A stretch of DNA of 64,000 nucleotides from Pseudomonas sp. IAC-BECa141 (GCF_020544405.1 NZ_CP065410.1:5456001-5520000), one strand, 5' to 3'; positions 27,803-37,663 are shown, numbered from the stretch's first letter. Notes: a model not told the origin generated them from the letters alone. Made by a program: numbers and translations.

Positions 27803-29901
27803 GTGCGGGCCTGCTCCGGCAACACCACCGATGACTGCGCCGCAGCCACCTCTTCCTCCTGGCGCTTGGGCAACAAAACCTGCTGTGGATAAGTCTGCGC
27901 GAAATGCACCCAAGGGCTGTTATCCACAAGCTTTTTCAAACGCTGGTTGAACGCGCGGCTCACCGCGTATTGCCCGCCCGACACCGTGCGGAATTGCGCA
28001 GTCAGCACCACGCCGTTCAGGTCCATTTTGTCCACGCCGAACACATCCAGCGGCCCTTGCAGGTTGTACTTGAGGAACGGGTCTTCGCGGATCGAATCCC
28101 CCGCCTCGCGGATCAGCTCGATGGCCTTGTCGACATCGGTGTCATAGGTGAACTGCACCGAGAAGAACGCGAACGCAAACTGCCGCGATTGATTGGTCAC
28201 CGCCTTGATCTGACCGAACGGCACCGAATGCACGAAGCCCTTGCCGTCGCGCAGGCGCAGGGTGCGAATGGTCAGGCCTTCGACCGTGCCGGCGTGCCCG
28301 GAATCGAGCACCACCCAATCGCCGATCGACAGGGTGTCTTCGATGATGATGAACAGCCCGGTGATGACGTCCTGCACCAGTTGCTGCGAGCCGAAACCGA
28401 TAGCCAGGCCGACCACCCCGGCGCCGGCCAGCAGTGGCGCGACGTTGATCCCGAGATTGGCCATGGTGGTGATCGCGCAGATCACCACCAGGATGATTTT
28501 GATCGCGTTGCGCAGCAGCGGCAGGATGGTTTTCACCCGGGTGCTGGGCTGGCGCGCCGAGCGCTTGCTGACCGGTGGTTTCAGCGCTTCCTGAATCGCC
28601 GTGTCGAGCACCACCCACAGCAGCCATGTCACGAGGAAGATCAGGCCGATGCTGCTCAGGGCATTGCTGATCGCCCGACCGACCGTGCTGCTCTGCGCGA
28701 AGTCGAGCAGCGACACACCCCAGATCCGCCCGAGAATGTCGATGAACACAATCGCGATGACGATCCGCAGCAAGGCGTGCAACAGGCTGAGAAAGCGTTC
28801 CTTGTAGGCGCTGCTACGCTGGATCGCCTCGGCCTTGCGCGACTTGAACAGATGCTGGAGGACGGTGCTGAGAAACACCGTCCCGATCAACAGCACGGTG
28901 GTGAACAACGCGCAGCGCAGGGCTTTCTGGTTGTCCTCGCCGATGCCGATCAGATTGACCGCCGAGACCAGCACCATCAGCACGATCGGCCAGTACCAGA
29001 GCCCGGAAAAAATCCGCAGCGACTCCTGCAGCGACGGCTGTTTCAAGCGCTGGGCCAGCGAGCGATTGCGGATCAGGTGCGCCACCGGCCGACGCAGGCG
29101 AATCACCAGCAGACCGAAGATGATCGATGCCAGCAGACCGGTGAACACCGCGATGCTGCTGGTGATGTTGCCGCCCAGTTGCCGGGCGATCTGCGGGCTG
29201 GTGAGCGCGTCACTCAATGCGGCGAGAAAGCCGATCAGGAACAGCGGCTTCGGGCAGTAGTCGCGGATGATCTGCACGGCGCGACGTTTGTGGCCGACGT
29301 TGAACATCATCACCACGCACAACAGCATCGACGTGGAAAATATCCCGCTGCTGGTGGCATAGGCTAGACACAGCGCCAGCGCCCGGCCGATCGAGGCCGA
29401 CAGAAAATGGCTGACGTACAGGGTCAACGGCAGGCAGATCAGCGCGGGCAACGTGTAGGGCAACAGGTAACCGAGCAGGTCCTGACTGCGTTGCCGGGTG
29501 CGCAACCAACGCCCTTCCTGCAGACGCTTGGCCAGCAGGCTGCCGAGCACCGTCAATACGGCAAACGTGCCCAGCCAAACGCCGGAGAGCATCAGGAAAT
29601 CTCCCGCCACGCCCCAGCCGGAGCGGTTCGAAGGTTGATTGACCAGCCTGTCGACTTCATCTGCCGCCCGGTCGGCGCGCAGGCGCCAGGCGTCGACCAG
29701 ATGCTCGTTGAGATCGAGTTTGTCCTGCACGTCGTCGATGCTGGAACTGATGGCGCCGAGCAGTCCGCCCTGCACGATCGGTTCCGGTTTGGCCGGCTCT
29801 TCACTGGTCGCCGGAACACCCGGCAGGCTGGCGGCTTGCACTGCATTGCCGCCGAACAACAGCAATGTCCCCAATAGAATCGCGATCCTGAACCTGGTCA
29901 A
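27796..29901 (-). CDS. MscS-family mechanosensitive channel (YbiO-like)
   Basis: A 701-residue inner-membrane channel opened by membrane tension. No ATG fits the expected N-terminus; a TTG at 29901 with GGGAG nine bases upstream gives a signal-like segment (TRFRIAILLGTLLLFGGNAVQA). Many membrane helices follow, then the MscS pore and beta domain: VAPLLAGAGVVGLAIGFGSQQLVQDVITGLFIIIEDTLSIGDWV near residues 510-550, marked here by its GAGVVGLAIGFGSQ core. The long amino-terminal part and size resemble E. coli YbiO. An extended frame to 29985 was rejected for lack of a start site. Confidence 0.9.
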   Translation of the reverse strand: MTRFRIAILLGTLLLFGGNAVQAASLPGVPATSEEPAKPEPIVQGGLLGAISSSIDDVQDKLDLNEHLVDAWRLRADRAADEVDRLVNQPSNRSGWGVAGDFLMLSGVWLGTFAVLTVLGSLLAKRLQEGRWLRTRQRSQDLLGYLLPYTLPALICLPLTLYVSHFLSASIGRALALCLAYATSSGIFSTSMLLCVVMMFNVGHKRRAVQIIRDYCPKPLFLIGFLAALSDALTSPQIARQLGGNITSSIAVFTGLLASIIFGLLVIRLRRPVAHLIRNRSLAQRLKQPSLQESLRIFSGLWYWPIVLMVLVSAVNLIGIGEDNQKALRCALFTTVLLIGTVFLSTVLQHLFKSRKAEAIQRSSAYKERFLSLLHALLRIVIAIVFIDILGRIWGVSLLDFAQSSTVGRAISNALSSIGLIFLVTWLLWVVLDTAIQEALKPPVSKRSARQPSTRVKTILPLLRNAIKIILVVICAITTMANLGINVAPLLAGAGVVGLAIGFGSQQLVQDVITGLFIIIEDTLSIGDWVVLDSGHAGTVEGLTIRTLRLRDGKGFVHSVPFGQIKAVTNQSRQFAFAFFSVQFTYDTDVDKAIELIREAGDSIREDPFLKYNLQGPLDVFGVDKMDLNGVVLTAQFRTVSGGQYAVSRAFNQRLKKLVDNSPWVHFAQTYPQQVLLPKRQEEEVAAAQSSVVLPEQARTQ

Positions 29902-30010
29902 AACGCAGAGCTCCCTTGGTTGAACCTGTAAAGAACTGATCGGTTTTGGCCCGGCAAGTTCGGTTTTGATCGTTCCCCCGCCCACTCCCCTTCACTGATC
30001 GTCCCCAAGC

Positions 30011-30100
30011 TCCGCGTGGAAATACAGCGAGAGGCGCTCCGCGTCTCAAAGAGCGGACGCAGAGCGTCCACAGAGGCATTCCCACGCAGAGCGTGGGAAC
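30011..30100. repeat. Cluster of small hairpin repeats with AGA loops
   Basis: The 318-bp gap 29902-30219 between the MscS-type channel and the MFS gene holds a run of short palindromes built on CGC-AGA-GCG: GGACGC-AGA-GCGTCC at 30055-30069 and TTCCCACGC-AGA-GCGTGGGAA at 30079-30099. Degenerate relatives lie at about 30011-30019 and 30029-30047. They are unlike the REPINs elsewhere in the window. The rest of the gap shows no gene. Confidence 0.7.
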
Positions 30101-30219
30101 GAACACCTTTAGGGGGATATTTGCGTCGCGCGCAAATATCAAATGCCCCTCCCTGTATTTTTCCACCCCCACCAAACCCCGACACTGCGCTCCATTCAAT
30201 CCCCCACCGGAGTGCCGTC

Positions 30220-31431
30220 ATGCCCATTGCCCTGCTCGCGCTGACTCTCAGCGCTTTCGCCATCGGGACGACCGAGTTCGTCATCGTTGGCCTGCTTCCC
30301 ACCATCGGCGCCGATCTCGGCGTCAGTCTGCCGTCCGCCGGTCTGCTGGTCAGTCTCTACGCTCTGGGCGTAGCCATCGGTGCGCCGGTGCTGACCGCCC
30401 TCACCGGCAAGGTCCCGCGCAAACTGTTGCTGCTGTCGCTGATGGTGCTGTTCACCCTCGGCAATCTGCTGGCCTGGCTGGCGCCGAGTTATGAATCGCT
30501 GGTGCTGGCGCGGATCGTCACCGGTCTGGCCCACGGCGTGTTCTTCTCCATCGGTTCGACCATCGCCACCAGCCTGGTCCCCAAGGAAAAAGCCGCCAGT
30601 GCGATCGCGATCATGTTCACCGGCCTGACCGTGGCGCTGGTCACCGGCGTGCCGCTGGGCACGTTCATCGGTCAGCATTTCGGCTGGCGTGAAACCTTCC
30701 TCGCGGTATCGGCACTTGGCGTCATCGCGTTCATTGGCAGCCTGCTGTATGTGCCGAACAACATCGCCCACAGCAAACCCGCATCACTGTTGCAGCAATT
30801 GCAGGTGCTCAAGCAACCGCGCCTGTTGCTGGTGTACGCCATGACCGCCATCGGTTACGGCGGCTCGTTCATCGCCTTCACGTTCCTGGCGCCGATCCTT
30901 CAGGACATCTCCGGTTTCAGCGCCAGCACCGTCAGCCTGGTGTTGCTGGTGTATGGCGTGTCAGTGGCGGTCGGCAACATCTGGGGTGGCAAACTGGCGG
31001 ACAAACGCGGGCCGATCAGCGCGCTGAAAATCATCTTTGCCCTGCTCGCCGCCGTGCTGTTCGCGCTCACCTTCACCGCCGGCAATCCCTGGCTGGCGCT
31101 GGCCACCGTGCTGGTCTGGGGCGCAGTCGCCTTCGGCAACGTGCCGGGCTTGCAGGTGTATGTGGTGCGTCAGGCTGAACATCACACACCGCACGCGGTG
31201 GATGTGGCATCGGGCCTGAACATCGCCGCGTTCAACCTCGGAATTGCCGGCGGTGCGTGGGGTGGCGGCTTGATCGTCGAACACATCGGCCTGATCCATA
31301 CGGCGTGGATCGGCGGCCTGGTGGTGCTGGGGGCATTGGCTCTGACGGCGTTGAGCGGACGCCTCGATCGCCTGGGCCCGGTGTACGCCGAACCGGCAGA
31401 AGGCTCGGCCCGGATCGTCACCGGGCACTGA
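30220..31431 (+). CDS. MFS transporter, DHA1/AraJ-like drug or sugar efflux
   Basis: 403 residues with about twelve membrane helices. The ATG at 30220 has GGAG upstream and starts MPIALLALTLSAFAIGTTEFVIVGLLPTI, the classical first helix of DHA1 family members such as AraJ and YdhP (FAIGTTEFVIVGLLP). Motif A-like LTGKVPRKLLLLS lies between helices 2 and 3. These pumps export small organic compounds with proton antiport; the substrate cannot be told from sequence. Longer frames reaching into the repeat cluster were rejected. Confidence 0.9.
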   Translation: MPIALLALTLSAFAIGTTEFVIVGLLPTIGADLGVSLPSAGLLVSLYALGVAIGAPVLTALTGKVPRKLLLLSLMVLFTLGNLLAWLAPSYESLVLARIVTGLAHGVFFSIGSTIATSLVPKEKAASAIAIMFTGLTVALVTGVPLGTFIGQHFGWRETFLAVSALGVIAFIGSLLYVPNNIAHSKPASLLQQLQVLKQPRLLLVYAMTAIGYGGSFIAFTFLAPILQDISGFSASTVSLVLLVYGVSVAVGNIWGGKLADKRGPISALKIIFALLAAVLFALTFTAGNPWLALATVLVWGAVAFGNVPGLQVYVVRQAEHHTPHAVDVASGLNIAAFNLGIAGGAWGGGLIVEHIGLIHTAWIGGLVVLGALALTALSGRLDRLGPVYAEPAEGSARIVTGH

Positions 31432-31534
31432 TCCGGCACAGCCCGACCGTCCGTAATCCCGTCGAAACTTTCCCGAACCGCCCACAGTCATCCACAGACA
31501 GAGGCCGTATGGGGACTTTCGACGGGAGGGCGGC

Positions 31535-32461
31535 ATGGCAACGATTCATATCGGTATTTCAGGCTGGCGTTACGCCCCGTGGCGCGGGGACTTTTACCCG
31601 AAGGGGCTGGCGCACAAATGCGAATTGCAGTTCGCCTCACGGGCGGTCAACAGCATCGAAATAAACGGTTCGTTCTACGCCCTGCAACGGCCCGAACGCT
31701 ACGCCCAGTGGTACGCCGAAACACCGGATGACTTCGTGTTCAGCATCAAGGCGCCGCGCTTCATCACCCACATTCGCCGCCTGCGCGATATCGAAAAACC
31801 CCTGGCCAATTTCTTCGCCTCCGGGGTGCTGGAACTGAAGGAAAAGTTCGGCCCGATCCTCTGGCAATTCCCGCCCAACTTCACGTTCGACCCCGAACGT
31901 TTCGAAGCCTTTCTCGACCAGTTGCCCCACGACACCCAGGCGGCCGCCGAGCTCGCCCGCCAGCACGATTCGCACCTGCACGGCCACGCGAGCATGAAGG
32001 CTTACAGCAAAAAACCGCTGCGCCATGCCGTGGAAATCCGCAACGACAGTTTCATCGACCCCGACTTCGTGCGTTTGCTCAAACGCTACAACACCGCGCT
32101 GGTGATCGCCGACACCGCCGGGAAATGGCCGTACCGCGAAGACCTCACCAGCGATTTCGTCTACCTGCGCCTGCACGGTGCCGAGGAGCTTTACGCCAGC
32201 GGTTACACCGACGCCGCGCTGCAACGCTGGGCCGAGCGGATCGACGCCTGGCACCATGGCCGGCAACCGGACGACGCCCATTTGATCGCGCCGCGTCTGA
32301 AACCTCGGGCCCGTAAATCCCGTGAGGTTTTCTGCTACTTCGACAACGACATCAAGGTCCGCGCGCCTTTCAATGCCCGCAGCCTGTTGCAGCGTTTCGA
32401 TCTGGATAAAAACCTCGAAACCATGCCAGGTGAGCCGGCCGCCGAAGGAGTACTCGCATGA
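31535..32461 (+). CDS. DUF72 domain protein (YecE-like)
   Basis: 308 residues of the DUF72 family, a TIM-barrel fold of unknown activity. Family marks are [20 protein letters not shown] at the start, [20 protein letters not shown] near 42, [13 protein letters not shown] wording in [14 protein letters not shown] near 106, and [18 protein letters not shown] near 205. An internal insertion ([20 protein letters not shown]) is visible near residue 145. It leads a run of four overlapping genes that include cardiolipin synthase. Confidence 0.9.
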   Translation: MATIHIGISGWRYAPWRGDFYPKGLAHKCELQFASRAVNSIEINGSFYALQRPERYAQWYAETPDDFVFSIKAPRFITHIRRLRDIEKPLANFFASGVLELKEKFGPILWQFPPNFTFDPERFEAFLDQLPHDTQAAAELARQHDSHLHGHASMKAYSKKPLRHAVEIRNDSFIDPDFVRLLKRYNTALVIADTAGKWPYREDLTSDFVYLRLHGAEELYASGYTDAALQRWAERIDAWHHGRQPDDAHLIAPRLKPRARKSREVFCYFDNDIKVRAPFNARSLLQRFDLDKNLETMPGEPAAEGVLA

Positions 32462-33255
32462 GCATTCCCGAGCCGGTCGGCTTCACCGACGAACAGACCA
32501 CAGTCATCAACACGGTACGCCGTTTCACCGTGCTGACGGTCAACACCCACAAGGGTTTCACCGCACTGAACCGGCGTTTCATCCTGCCGGAATTGCGCGA
32601 AGCGGTGCGCAGCGTGTCCGCCGATGTGGTGTTTCTTCAGGAAGTCCACGGCACCCACGAGCATCACCCCAAACGCTACGCAAACTGGCCGACGATGCCG
32701 CAGTACGAGTTTCTCGCCGACAGTCTCTGGCCGCAGTTCGCCTACGGGCGCAACGCGGTGTATCCGGACGGCGATCACGGCAATGCCGTGCTGTCGAAAT
32801 TCCAGATCGTGCGCCATGACAATCTCGACGTTTCGATCAGCGGCCATGAAAACCGGGGGTTGCTGCACTGTGTGCTGCGCCTGCCGGAAGACGACCGTGA
32901 AGTGCATGCGATCTGTGTCCATCTGGGCCTGCGCGAAAGCCATCGCAACGATCAGTTGCGCCTGCTGCGAGAGCGCCTGGCCGAGCTGCCTGATGACGCG
33001 CCGGTGATCGTCGCCGGCGATTTCAACGACTGGCGCCAGCGCGCCGATGCCTTGCTTGAACCCTGTGGCCTGCGTGAAGTGTTTGCGGCGCATCACGGCA
33101 AACCGGCGCGCAGTTTCCCCGCCCGCATGCCGTTGCTGCGCCTGGACAGGATCTATGTGCGCAACCTCAAGGCCAGTCAGCCAAAAGTGCTGGCGAACCG
33201 TCCCTGGTCACACCTTTCCGACCACGCACCACTATCGGTGGAGATTGAACTATGA
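32458..33255 (+). CDS. Endonuclease/exonuclease/phosphatase family protein (YbhP-like)
   Basis: 265 residues with the metal-dependent EEP fold shared by ExoIII, DNase I and sphingomyelinases. Metal and catalytic residues are visible in [19 protein letters not shown] (Glu), [10 protein letters not shown] (His), VAGDFNDWR (Asp/Asn) and [11 protein letters not shown] (Asp-His). In E. coli the homologue ybhP is next to clsB, as here, suggesting a lipid-linked rather than DNA-linked role. Starts within the last four bases of the DUF72 gene. Confidence 0.9.
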   Translation: MSIPEPVGFTDEQTTVINTVRRFTVLTVNTHKGFTALNRRFILPELREAVRSVSADVVFLQEVHGTHEHHPKRYANWPTMPQYEFLADSLWPQFAYGRNAVYPDGDHGNAVLSKFQIVRHDNLDVSISGHENRGLLHCVLRLPEDDREVHAICVHLGLRESHRNDQLRLLRERLAELPDDAPVIVAGDFNDWRQRADALLEPCGLREVFAAHHGKPARSFPARMPLLRLDRIYVRNLKASQPKVLANRPWSHLSDHAPLSVEIEL

Positions 33256-34538
33256 GCAGTGCACCGTTGGAGAAATCCGCCGTGGAGCCGGTCAGCATCA
33301 CCCCGCCCGTACGCGAGCCGGGCACCGTCGATGTCGAGTATCGCTGGCAGGGCAACAACCGCGTCGAGCTGCTGGAAAACGGCGAGGAATTTTTCCCCCG
33401 GGTGTTCGAAGCGATGCGCGCGGCGAAAAGCGAAATCCTGCTGGAGACCTTCATCGTCTTCGAAGACAAGGTCGGCAAGGAGTTGCAGGAAATTCTTATC
33501 GATGCCGCCCGGCGCGGCGTGCGCACCACCGTCAGCCTCGACGGCTTCGGTTGTGGCGAACTGAGCGCCGGTTATCTGACCGCGTTGAGCGATGCTGGCG
33601 TGCATCTGCAGATCTTCGATCCGGCCCCCAAGCATTTGGGGATTCGCACCAACTGGTTCCGGCGGTTGCATCGCAAGATCGTGGTGGTCGACGGGTTGGT
33701 CGCGTTCATTGGCGGGATCAATTTTTCCGGCGATCACCTGGCCGATTTCGGCCCCGAAGCGAAGCAGGATTATTCGGTAGAAGTTCAGGGCCCGGCGGTG
33801 ACCGACATCCATCATTTCGCCCTGCTGCAAAGCGGCCGACCGGGACGCGCAAGGTTTTGGTGGCAACGGCGTCGGCAGCGTCGCGCGGAAATGGCGTTCG
33901 ATGATCACGACGGCCAGGTGCGTCTGGTGTTCCGCGACAACGACCAGCACAACACCGATATCGAAGACGTCTATTTGCAGGTGCTGCGCCGCGCCCAACG
34001 GCGGGTGGTGATCGCCAACGCCTACTTCTTTCCCGGCTATCGCCTGCTGCGCGAGATCCGCAACGCAGCCCGGCGCGGGGTCGAGGTGCGGCTGATTCTG
34101 CAGGGACAGCCGGACATGCTGGTGGCCAAACTCGCCGCGCGCATGACCTACGACTACCTGCTCAAGGCCGGTGTGCAGATTCATGAATATTGCGAGCGGC
34201 CGCTGCACGGCAAAGTGGCGCTGGTGGATGAAGAATGGAGCACCGTCGGCTCAAGCAATCTCGACCCGTTGAGCCTGTCGCTGAACCTGGAAGCCAACGT
34301 GCTGATTCGCGACCGAGCCTTCAATCGTCTGCTGTTCGAACGCCTCGAAGACCTCAGCCACAACCACTGCAAGGCGATGGACGCCACGAAGTCGCCACGC
34401 GGGCGAATCTGGCACATGACCGTGGGCTTTCTGGTGTTTCACTTCCTGCGGCATTTCCCGGCCATGGCCGGCTGGCTGCCGGCACACAAGCCACGACTCA
34501 AACCCTTTTTCCAGGCCTCCGGGAGGGATCCTTCATGA
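33252..34538 (+). CDS. clsB: Cardiolipin synthase B
   Basis: Phospholipase D superfamily enzyme that makes cardiolipin by phosphatidyl transfer. Two HKD motifs are intact: [20 protein letters not shown] near residue 139 and [20 protein letters not shown] near residue 319. At 428 residues it matches the ClsB type (no amino-terminal membrane helices), with a short hydrophobic carboxyl region. Overlaps the upstream endonuclease-like gene and the downstream ybhN-like gene by four bases each. Confidence 0.93.
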   Translation: MSSAPLEKSAVEPVSITPPVREPGTVDVEYRWQGNNRVELLENGEEFFPRVFEAMRAAKSEILLETFIVFEDKVGKELQEILIDAARRGVRTTVSLDGFGCGELSAGYLTALSDAGVHLQIFDPAPKHLGIRTNWFRRLHRKIVVVDGLVAFIGGINFSGDHLADFGPEAKQDYSVEVQGPAVTDIHHFALLQSGRPGRARFWWQRRRQRRAEMAFDDHDGQVRLVFRDNDQHNTDIEDVYLQVLRRAQRRVVIANAYFFPGYRLLREIRNAARRGVEVRLILQGQPDMLVAKLAARMTYDYLLKAGVQIHEYCERPLHGKVALVDEEWSTVGSSNLDPLSLSLNLEANVLIRDRAFNRLLFERLEDLSHNHCKAMDATKSPRGRIWHMTVGFLVFHFLRHFPAMAGWLPAHKPRLKPFFQASGRDPS

Positions 34539-35521
34539 GCCATTCCGAAGCCCACGCGGCGGTGCATCCGGCACCGGCGGGCAAGTCCCGCTGGAGTCGC
34601 TGGAAACGTCCGCTGACCCTGCTGTTTTTTCTTGCGCTGATCGTCCTGCTGACGATGTTCGCCAGCCGTATCGAATGGGCCGAGGTGCTGCAAACCCTCG
34701 CCGACTTCAAGGTGCGCACGCTGATCATCGCCTCCAGCCTGACCTTGCTGAGCTTTCTGGTGTACGCCAGTTTCGACCTGATCGGCCGCACCTACATTCG
34801 CCAGGACTTGACCTGGAAACAGATCCTGCCGGTGGGCGTCATCAGCTATGCGTTCAACCTCAACTTGAGCGCATGGGTCGGCGGGATTGCCATGCGCTAT
34901 CGGCTGTATTCGCGGCTCGGGGTGAGCAAAAGCAACATCGCCAAGATCCTCGGCCTGAGCCTGGCGACCAACTGGTTCGGCTACATGACCATCGCTGGCG
35001 TGGTGTTTGCCAGCGGGCTGGTACGCATGCCGCCGGGCTGGAAAGTCAGCAGCGGCGCGTTGCAGGGCATTGGTGTGTTGCTGCTGTTGGTGAGCGCCGG
35101 TTATCTGATCGCCTGCCAGTTTTCCCGGCGGCGCGAGTGGTCGATTCGCGGGGTGGAAATCAATCTGCCGTCGCTGCGCATGGCGGTTCTGCAATTGCTG
35201 CTCGGGGCGCTGAACTGGTCGCTGATGGCAGCGGTGATTTTCACGTTGCTGCCGAGCAAGCTCGATTACCCGTTGGTGCTCGGGGTGCTGCTGATCAGCG
35301 CGATTGCCGGGGTCATCACCCACATTCCCGCCGGGCTCGGCGTGCTCGAAGCAGTGTTCGTGGCGCTGCTGCAACACGAGGCTTCGCGCGGCAGTCTGGT
35401 GGCCGGGTTGCTGGCCTATCGGGCGATCTATTTCCTGCTGCCGCTGCTGATCACCGTGCTGATGTACCTGGTGGTGGAAGCCAAGGCCAAGGCGTTGCGG
35501 ATCGAGAAGAAGCCGTCCTGA
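34535..35521 (+). CDS. YbhN-like membrane protein (lysylphosphatidylglycerol synthase TM family)
   Basis: 328 residues with about eight membrane helices, for example LTLLFFLALIVLLTMFA near residue 30 and the last pair AIYFLLPLLITVLMYLVV. It belongs to the UPF0104/LPG synthase transmembrane family (LNLSAWVGGIAMRYRLYSRLGV; ITHIPAGLGVLEAVF), a flippase-like fold; it lacks the cytoplasmic aminoacyl-transferase part of MprF. In E. coli, ybhN follows clsB and ybhP. Inferred role: moving or binding phospholipids. The ATG at 34535 overlaps the clsB stop. Confidence 0.9.
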   Translation: MSHSEAHAAVHPAPAGKSRWSRWKRPLTLLFFLALIVLLTMFASRIEWAEVLQTLADFKVRTLIIASSLTLLSFLVYASFDLIGRTYIRQDLTWKQILPVGVISYAFNLNLSAWVGGIAMRYRLYSRLGVSKSNIAKILGLSLATNWFGYMTIAGVVFASGLVRMPPGWKVSSGALQGIGVLLLLVSAGYLIACQFSRRREWSIRGVEINLPSLRMAVLQLLLGALNWSLMAAVIFTLLPSKLDYPLVLGVLLISAIAGVITHIPAGLGVLEAVFVALLQHEASRGSLVAGLLAYRAIYFLLPLLITVLMYLVVEAKAKALRIEKKPS

Positions 35522-35542
35522 TTTTTTATGGCTGGTGGCCCC

Positions 35543-35608
35543 TTCGCGAGCAAGCCCGCTCCCACAGGCGCAATGCATTCAAAATGTGGGAGCGCGCTTG
35601 CCCGTGAA
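35543..35608. repeat. REPIN, diverged copy
   Basis: Inverted REP arms at 35543-35566 and 35585-35608. Both differ from the other copies (GAGCAAGCCCGCTCCC, and GAGCGCGCTTGCCCGT), so this pair is older or of another subtype. Lies between the converging ybhN-like and hydrolase genes. Confidence 0.85.
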
Positions 35609-35631
35609 GGCGTCCGAAGAAACACCACAAA

Positions 35632-36390
35632 TCATGTGGACTGAATGATGCTCAACCGCTCGCCCACCACCATTTCGGTGATCCAGTCGACGAGAATCGA
35701 GGTGTAGGCCTGCTGCGAGGTCGGATCGCTCAGGGCGTGGTCGGCGCCGTCGATGATGCGGTGGGTCAGCGAGTGAGTCTGCTGGCACGCGGCGCGATAA
35801 CTCATGATCGTCGCGTGAGGCACATAGTCGTCGGTTTCCGATTGCACCAGCAGCACGTCCCCGGTGAATTGCGAGCAGGCGTGCAAGGCGCGGTTGCTGT
35901 CGGCACGCACCAGCGTACCGCGATAATCGCGCAGGTCGGCCTTGTCCAGATCGCGCTTGGGCGTGTGCCATTGTTCGTCTCGATACAGCGCCGGCACTCG
36001 CAGCGCCAGCCAGCGCACCGGCCGCAGCGAGGTCAGGATCGAGGCGAGATAACCGCCGTAGCTGGTGCCAACCACCGCGATGGCCGAGGTGTCCAGCGCC
36101 GGATGGGCGAGCAGCCGGTCGTAGGCCGCCATCAAGTCACGCAGGTTGTCTTCGCGGGTGACCCGGCTCAGCGGAATGCCGGTGCCGCCAGTGTGCCCGC
36201 GCAAGTCGAACGTCAGGCACACGCAGCCCAGGCCGGCGATGCCTTTGGCCCGTTCCAGATCGCGCTCCTGACTGCCACCCCAGCCGTGCACGAACAATAC
36301 GCCGGGGACTTTCGATTTGGGACTGAGGAACGTCCCGCTCATCTGTTCATCATCAATGTCGATTTGAATGCTTTCGCTTCTAGCCGTCAT
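35632..36390 (-). CDS. Alpha/beta hydrolase (dienelactone hydrolase-like)
   Basis: 252 residues. The nucleophile elbow is GTSYGG near residue 110, the oxyanion region HGWGGSQ near 36, and the acid and histidine are probably in LLVQSETDDYVPH and IIDGADHALSDP. This is a cytoplasmic serine hydrolase; natural substrate unknown. The start overlaps the DUF3182 gene by 11 bases, so the two are probably one operon. Confidence 0.9.
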   Translation of the reverse strand: MTARSESIQIDIDDEQMSGTFLSPKSKVPGVLFVHGWGGSQERDLERAKGIAGLGCVCLTFDLRGHTGGTGIPLSRVTREDNLRDLMAAYDRLLAHPALDTSAIAVVGTSYGGYLASILTSLRPVRWLALRVPALYRDEQWHTPKRDLDKADLRDYRGTLVRADSNRALHACSQFTGDVLLVQSETDDYVPHATIMSYRAACQQTHSLTHRIIDGADHALSDPTSQQAYTSILVDWITEMVVGERLSIIQST

Positions 36391-37486
36391 AGGATTTGAC
36401 CGTTACGTATTTGAGGAGAAAGTCGCTGTTCTCGGCCGGGCCGCGATACACCTCGATGGCATCCGCCGGCAGGGCCTGATCGGTATAGGTTTCCACCGAC
36501 GACACGCGGATCGCGCGCATCGAGGGGTCGTTGACGAAGCTTTGCAGCGCCGCCACTTCCGCGCTGCTGGCACCGCCCATGCGCCAGGACTGTTCGAGCA
36601 CGCCGCTGCGCGGTCGGCCTTCACTGTCCAGGCCTTGGGCGATGTCGTAATTGCGCCGCGAAGCGTAGAAGCGCGGATAGGCTTCGTCCGCCGCCCGGTC
36701 GAACACCTGCGCCTGCCGGATCGCCAGACGCACGTCGTCAGCCAGATCCAGCTTTAGTAAGTCCTCATAGCCACCCTGTACCACCAGCAGGTTCGAGCCG
36801 CCGTACACCTCTTCGCCGTGGGCGTCCCTGGTCAAGTATTGATCACCGCAGTAACTCAACACCTTGTCGCCGATGAACGACTGCCCAACGCTGTGGGTGG
36901 TTACCTGACTCAAGTCCTGCTCGAGTACCACGCCATCGCTGAACAGTTTTTCAGCGTCAGGTCGGGCGAGAATTTCGTCGAACGCATCCAGGCTCTTGAT
37001 CACTTCCTGTCCGCGCCCTGCACAGGCGTGAATCGGCTTGAGACGGATCGGCCCGCTGTACAAAAGATGTTCGGCGGCGGGCCGCGCATCTTCCAGCGCA
37101 AAGACGCTGAGCCCGTCCAGCACCACGGTGCGCACCCGCTCGGAAAACAGCGGCGACCAGCCTTGCGGTGCATGAGCCTGATGGCTGCGCAAACCGTGGC
37201 TGATGGCTTTGGTGCAAATAAAATCGTGCTCGACGAAACCGCCCCACAAATCGTCCGGGCTGCTCACGCCCAGTTCGCGAGCCGCCGCGCCGACGAGGGT
37301 CTGGGTCGGCAGCAGATAAATATCCCGGCCGCGATGTTTTTCGGCGTCGTAACTGCCGCCAAACTTCAGGCCGATGATCTGCGCCAGCCATCGCGCGAGG
37401 GCCTTGTTGGTCTGCACTTCATGTTGTGGCGCACCGGGCCGAATCGAATGGGCGACGACCACTTTCCTGCGGGATGTCGGGGTCAT
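36380..37486 (-). CDS. DUF3182 family protein
   Basis: 368 residues from the ATG at 37486 (MTPTSRRKVVVAHS), which has a purine-rich GGAAGGGGG upstream; a frame to 37501 adds five residues without a better site. RLKPIHACAGRGQEVIKSLDAF near residue 150 and VLEQDLSQVTTHSVGQ near 195 resemble ATP-grasp ligases in layout, so an ATP-dependent carboxylate ligase is possible, but no complete motif set is visible. Known only as DUF3182 to me. Forms an operon with the hydrolase downstream. Confidence 0.82.
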   Translation of the reverse strand: MTPTSRRKVVVAHSIRPGAPQHEVQTNKALARWLAQIIGLKFGGSYDAEKHRGRDIYLLPTQTLVGAAARELGVSSPDDLWGGFVEHDFICTKAISHGLRSHQAHAPQGWSPLFSERVRTVVLDGLSVFALEDARPAAEHLLYSGPIRLKPIHACAGRGQEVIKSLDAFDEILARPDAEKLFSDGVVLEQDLSQVTTHSVGQSFIGDKVLSYCGDQYLTRDAHGEEVYGGSNLLVVQGGYEDLLKLDLADDVRLAIRQAQVFDRAADEAYPRFYASRRNYDIAQGLDSEGRPRSGVLEQSWRMGGASSAEVAALQSFVNDPSMRAIRVSSVETYTDQALPADAIEVYRGPAENSDFLLKYVTVKSYDG

Positions 37487-37663
37487 GCGTCCCCCTTCCA
37501 ACGGCGATTTGAATGTAGGTCAGAGGGTGCAGAGATCAGGCCAACGGGCGCTCAGTGGAAACATCCCGTTAATCAGCCACTTGGACACCCCGTGCTGGCA
37601 CCGCGCCTGTTTCAATCTGCACGACGGCTCTGTCGGCTCCGGCATTTTGCACGACAGGCGGGT

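Noticed and set aside
27904..29367. A 487-codon open frame opposite the MscS-type gene
   Set aside because: Composition is His/Gln/Asp-rich shadow coding; the minus-strand frame has clear membrane helices and the MscS signature.
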